Source: an uncultured Gammaproteobacteria bacterium
Lineage (GTDB): Bacteria > Pseudomonadota > Gammaproteobacteria > Enterobacterales > Psychrobiaceae
NCBI GenBank assembly: GCA_937139475.1
Contig: CAKZQF010000199.1
Span: 1-43,221, forward strand
Direction: 5' to 3'
Length of the DNA stretch: 43,221 bases
Within the stretch, counting starts at the first letter, position 1; every line of letters starts with the position of its first letter. Shown here piece after piece: positions 40,548-43,221 of this stretch. The notes beneath the pieces were generated by a model that searched no databases, had not been told where the DNA came from, and worked only from the letters and a program-made list of their open reading frames with translations. Made by a program: the position numbers and the translations under genes.

Positions 40548-41351
40548 CTAGTCTTTGGCGACGTAGTTTAGGTCGTAAGGCCAATTAGGTGAGGTAAAGA
40601 CACCGCCATCCACCCACAGCGTTTGTCCTGTTACAAAGCTTGATGTTTCTTTACCCAGGAATTCAACGGCATTATAAATATCAACGGGAAAACCAACACG
40701 GCCAAGAGGTGCAATACCGCCCCATGTTTTCGCGTATTCTGGCGACTCACGGCGTGTGCGCTCAATTTCTATACCACCAGGTGCAACACAGTTAACTCGA
40801 ATGCCATAACGACCGAGTTCAATAGCTGCTGAGCGAGTAAGCATTTCCATACCGCCTTTTGATGCGGTGTAATCAACAAGATTAGGGAAAGGTTCTTTGT
40901 TGCAGCCAGAGCCGATGTTTACAATAGCGCCGCCTGTATTGTGCTTAACCATGAGTCGAGCTACCGATTGAGTCATTAGGAAGCAACCTTTAAGATTGGT
41001 GCGAATGACTTTGTCCCAATCGTCCTCCTTTAGATCAAGAAATGGTGCCCATGTTTGACAGCCCGCATTATTAACTAGCATGTCCGGTGCGCGAGAGTAT
41101 GCTTGTTCAACTTGCTGCACAAACGCGTTGACTTGGTTACTGTACCCAACATCGCAACGTGCGTAAAAACCTTGTTGCCCACTGTTGGTTATTTCTTCAA
41201 CTACTTCAATTGCGCCTGCTTCATTTCCTGCGAAGGTTACAGCAACATCCCAGCCATTTTTCGCCAATAAGACCGCAAGTTCACGGCCTATACCTGAACT
41301 GCCACCCGTGACTATGGCTAATTTTGAGGTTGAGTTACTATTTGTTGTCAT
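40548..41351 (-). CDS. SDR aldose 1-dehydrogenase-like oxidoreductase
   Basis: A 267-residue classical short-chain dehydrogenase with GGSSGIG (16-22), NNAG (89-92), a catalytic serine in IVNIGSGCN and Tyr-x3-Lys in DYTASKGG. The sequence resembles glucose 1-dehydrogenase-type sugar SDRs (RVNCVAPGGIEIERTRRESPEYAKT, VTGQTLWVDGG). It is a good candidate for the first oxidation, aldose to aldono-lactone, which no other gene in the window clearly supplies. The A-tract element site D (41435-41479) precedes it at the same distance as in the dehydratase and mutarotase genes, linking it to the same route. Xylose, arabinose, fucose or rhamnose could be the substrate. Confidence 0.85.
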   Translation of the reverse strand: MTTNSNSTSKLAIVTGGSSGIGRELAVLLAKNGWDVAVTFAGNEAGAIEVVEEITNSGQQGFYARCDVGYSNQVNAFVQQVEQAYSRAPDMLVNNAGCQTWAPFLDLKEDDWDKVIRTNLKGCFLMTQSVARLMVKHNTGGAIVNIGSGCNKEPFPNLVDYTASKGGMEMLTRSAAIELGRYGIRVNCVAPGGIEIERTRRESPEYAKTWGGIAPLGRVGFPVDIYNAVEFLGKETSSFVTGQTLWVDGGVFTSPNWPYDLNYVAKD

Positions 41352-41434
41352 CGTTATTCTCTAATAAGTTTATCCATGTCAAGCAGTATAACGAGATGCT
41401 TGTTCCCTCCACTAAGTCTCAGATAGTCAATTAA

Positions 41435-41479
41435 TGGTACTTTTTTAACGTTGTTAATATCGGTGTTAAAAAAGTATCA
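41435..41479. promoter_or_regulatory. A-tract regulatory element, site D (two inverted arms, divergent promoter)
   Basis: TGGTACTTTTTTAACG (41435-41450) and CGGTGTTAAAAAAGTATCA (41461-41479) face in opposite directions. The near arm is 84-99 bp from the SDR start at 41351; the other is 89-107 bp from the start of the broken flavoprotein gene at 41568. Confidence 0.55.
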
Positions 41480-41567
41480 ATGAGGGGGGAAGCCTACAGT
41501 AGAGTTAACATGCTCACGCAGTATAATCATGCGCAATCGTTGACCATTTAAGGTTATGGGACATTAT

Positions 41568-42040
41568 ATGGTTTTGTCGAAATATTAGAGTTTTGCTACT
41601 GACATTATTCCATTTATTCCACAGCAAAGGGTTGTTTCAGACTATTCTCAACGCTTTGTTTATGGCACCTATGCCAGTTTTATCGGTTTGTGCCTGAGTT
41701 GGTTGTCATTATTGGTAGTGAATCAGAAATAGTTGATTTACAGAGTGCGGCTTGTTAACTGATAGTTGGCGAAACCATGAGTTTTTCAATCTCGATTTAA
41801 AAATAAAGCTGGAAATCGTAGTGATAGGTGGCGATGCGAATAAGTATATATTGCAGTATGGTCGTACGATTGGACCCGATTCTGGCTCGATTAATATTTG
41901 TAAAATAGGCGGCGTAGCTGTCAATAATTCAACTGGAATGTGGTGTGGCGCAAAGCAGCTACTATACATTTTCGAGCACTCGGGTGGTGCTAATAGATCT
42001 ACCGGCCCACTCTGATATTGATTATCAATCAATTATCTAA
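41568..42040 (+). pseudogene. Remnant of a FAD-linked D-lactate dehydrogenase-type gene (N-terminal part)
   Basis: Three frames together give recognisable pieces of the N-terminal FAD domain of the large D-lactate dehydrogenase/glycolate oxidase-like flavoproteins. From ATG 41568: MVLSKY, an amber stop at 41586, then DIIPFIPQQRVVSDYSQRF and VYGTYASFIGL. A frameshift near 41693 leads to PELVVIIGSESEIVDLQSA. After a deletion, 41752-42015 encodes GDANKYILQYGRTIGPDSG and SINICKIGGVAVNNSTGMWC, the family's most conserved stretch. A last shift gives RVVLIDLPAHSD. The remaining 700 or more residues are absent. It shares the divergent A-tract promoter with the SDR gene, so it once belonged to the same pathway. 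Confidence 0.8.
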
Positions 42041-42081
42041 TTGTTAGACCGTCATACCGCCCCTTTGAAATAGGAAGAAAA

Positions 42082-43005
42082 ATGAAAGTAATTGTTATCG
42101 GTGCAACGGGACATATTGGGAGTTACCTAGTTCCAAGACTGTTAAACCTCGGGTACGAAGTGGTTGCAGTCACACGTGGACAAAGTAGTGGCTATTGTGA
42201 GCCTAGTGTCTGGGATAAAGTACAAAGAGTGCAGATAGACCGTCAAGCGCTAGAAGCACAGGGAACATTTGGTCCGGCTATTGCTGGATTAGTTGGCGAC
42301 ATAGTTATTGATCTCATTTGTTTTACCCAAGCAAGTGCTCAGCACCTAGTTGAAGCTCTGGAGGGAAAAGTGAGTCATTTTTTACATTGTGGTACCATTT
42401 GGGTACATGGTGGAACAAAACTTGTGCCGTCACTTGAATCGCAAACGCGTTACCCTATTTGCCAATACGGCAGGGATAAGGCGAGTGCTGAAAGTTATCT
42501 ATTAACACAAGCTAACCTTAAAACGTTTCCTGTTACCGTAATTCATCCGGGACACATTGTTGGTCCAAGGTGGACATCATTAAACCCGCAAGGTAATTTC
42601 AACCCTCAAGTGTTTGAAGATATAAAACAAGGTAAAGAAATCATATTACCCAACTTAGGCAAAGAAACATTGCATCACGTTCATGCAGATGATGTGGCAT
42701 TGCTATTTATTCAAGCAATAAGGCATCGCGATAAAGCCTTAGGGCAGAGTTTTCATGCGGTGTCTGATCAAGCGTTAACGTTAAATCGCTATGTACAAGA
42801 AGTCTCTCAACATTATGGCTTTACCGCAAGAATTAGACATATCTCACTCGAGGCCATGCAAAATCATTTAAGCAGTGAAGACTATATGGCGACGGTTGAA
42901 CATTTAAATCATAGTAGCAACTGTAGTAATGCTAAAGCGAAGTCTTTGCTAGATTACGCACCCAAATACAGCTCTGTAACAGCAATTTTAGAGTCATTGC
43001 CTTGA
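42082..43005 (+). CDS. NAD-dependent epimerase/dehydratase family protein (extended SDR)
   Basis: A 307-residue extended short-chain dehydrogenase-like protein. The nucleotide-binding loop GATGHIG is at residues 8-14. The usual active-site Tyr-x3-Lys is seen as YGRDKAS (about 132-138), after HCGTIWVHGG. PVTVIHPGHIVGPRW and HHVHADDVALLF are family landmarks. Such proteins act on nucleotide sugars or other keto compounds, and a role in this locus is not evident. It starts 42 bp after the flavoprotein remnant on the same strand, with AGGAAG before the ATG. It is the last gene before the right-hand tRNA remnant. Confidence 0.85.
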   Translation: MKVIVIGATGHIGSYLVPRLLNLGYEVVAVTRGQSSGYCEPSVWDKVQRVQIDRQALEAQGTFGPAIAGLVGDIVIDLICFTQASAQHLVEALEGKVSHFLHCGTIWVHGGTKLVPSLESQTRYPICQYGRDKASAESYLLTQANLKTFPVTVIHPGHIVGPRWTSLNPQGNFNPQVFEDIKQGKEIILPNLGKETLHHVHADDVALLFIQAIRHRDKALGQSFHAVSDQALTLNRYVQEVSQHYGFTARIRHISLEAMQNHLSSEDYMATVEHLNHSSNCSNAKAKSLLDYAPKYSSVTAILESLP

Positions 43006-43059
43006 TTTTCTCTAGATTAGTGGCTGAAGCCTAGGACTTATTTATGTGGTTGACAAAGA

Positions 43060-43135
43060 ATAAGGGGGCAAGCCCTATCTCTGTGCCACTTATTTATAAG
43101 AGCCCGATTACATTGATTTGTAATCGGTTTTTTGT
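43060..43135 (+). repeat. tRNA-Ser 3'-end remnant 4 with terminator (right boundary)
   Basis: CCCTATCTCTGTGCCACTTA at 43073 continues to 43094 as a 22-bp exact match to remnant 2 (171-192), in the same orientation. The T-arm before it is degraded (AAGGGGGCAAGCCCT). A terminator-like hairpin follows as in the other copies: CCGATTAC (43104-43111) pairs with GTAATCGG (43120-43127), then six T residues. The direct repeats at 1-311 and here bracket nearly the whole locus. The stretch 43136-43221 shows nothing I recognise. Confidence 0.75.
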
Positions 43136-43221
43136 TTTCTAGGGCTTAGCTAACGGAACAGATCTTAACGAGCACAGCCAACGAGAATTGAGTCTAGCGG
43201 CGAGATGGCTTCATGAAAGAC

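Noticed and set aside
1..43221. CRISPR array, integrase, transposase, plasmid origin or rRNA
   Set aside because: None seen by reading both strands. The repeats present are tRNA ends and regulatory palindromes, not regularly spaced arrays.

Overview
The window reads as a carbohydrate-utilisation locus from a moderately AT-rich marine gammaproteobacterium, most likely an Alteromonadales relative. That placement is inferred from two large TonB-dependent receptors, several lipoprotein and Tat-exported glycan enzymes, a GPH symporter, and LacI and AraC regulators. The probable substrate is a xylose-rich (or xylose/arabinose) glycan: the glycosidases are of GH39, GH43 (two), GH26 and a GH-A agarase-like type, and next to them lies a complete non-phosphorylative aldose oxidation route.

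Layout. 1-320: the 3' part of tRNA-Ser(UGA), then two further tRNA-Ser 3'-end remnants; the tRNA and the first remnant are followed by terminators. 320-887: no confident gene. 888-5145 (minus): AraC regulator, TIM-barrel isomerase, Gfo/Idh/MocA oxidoreductase, aldose mutarotase. 5349-6194 (plus): FAH-family diketo-acid hydrolase. 6326-7168 (minus): ketose 3-epimerase-like protein. 7464-8492 (plus): GH43-like lipoprotein. 8529-9548 (minus): LacI regulator. 9825-11159 (plus): MFS transporter. 11351-15925 (plus): TonB receptor, Tat-exported dehydrogenase small subunit, GMC oxidoreductase. 16021-22981 (plus): GH39, GPH symporter, exported TIM-barrel protein, ThuA-like lipoprotein, GH-A lipoprotein. 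23060-23350 (plus): a Dabb-domain gene broken by one amber codon. 31333-23411 (minus): dehydratase, lactonase, SDR, XylX-like FAH protein, aldehyde dehydrogenase, GH43 beta-xylosidase. 34594-31559 (minus): second TonB receptor. 40418-35186 (minus): RND adaptor, RND pump and a translationally coupled GH26. 41351-40548 (minus): SDR aldose dehydrogenase. 41568-42040 (plus): remnant of a D-lactate dehydrogenase-type flavoprotein gene. 42082-43005 (plus): NAD-dependent epimerase-like protein. 43060-43135: a fourth tRNA-Ser 3' remnant with terminator.

How the parts may work together. Receptors and surface or periplasmic hydrolases capture and cut the glycan; the MFS and GPH carriers import sugars; GH39 and GH43 finish hydrolysis in the cytosol. 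Mutarotase, SDR, SMP-30 lactonase and IlvD-type dehydratase would give a 2-keto-3-deoxy sugar acid. Two exits are encoded: the XylX-like protein plus aldehyde dehydrogenase (to 2-oxoglutarate), and the second SDR plus the 281-residue FAH hydrolase (to pyruvate plus glycolate or lactate). A separate exported module (GMC, small subunit, TIM-barrel protein, ThuA) looks like a 3-keto-glycoside route.

Two control layers are visible. A LacI-type operator, ATGTAATCGATTACAT or close variants, lies before the 3-epimerase, MFS carrier, both TonB receptors and GH39. A different A-tract element, GTTAAAAAAGTATCA-like, lies about 80-130 bp before the start codons of the oxidation genes. Direct tRNA-Ser 3' repeats at both ends suggest the block moved as a genomic island, although no integrase is present in the window.
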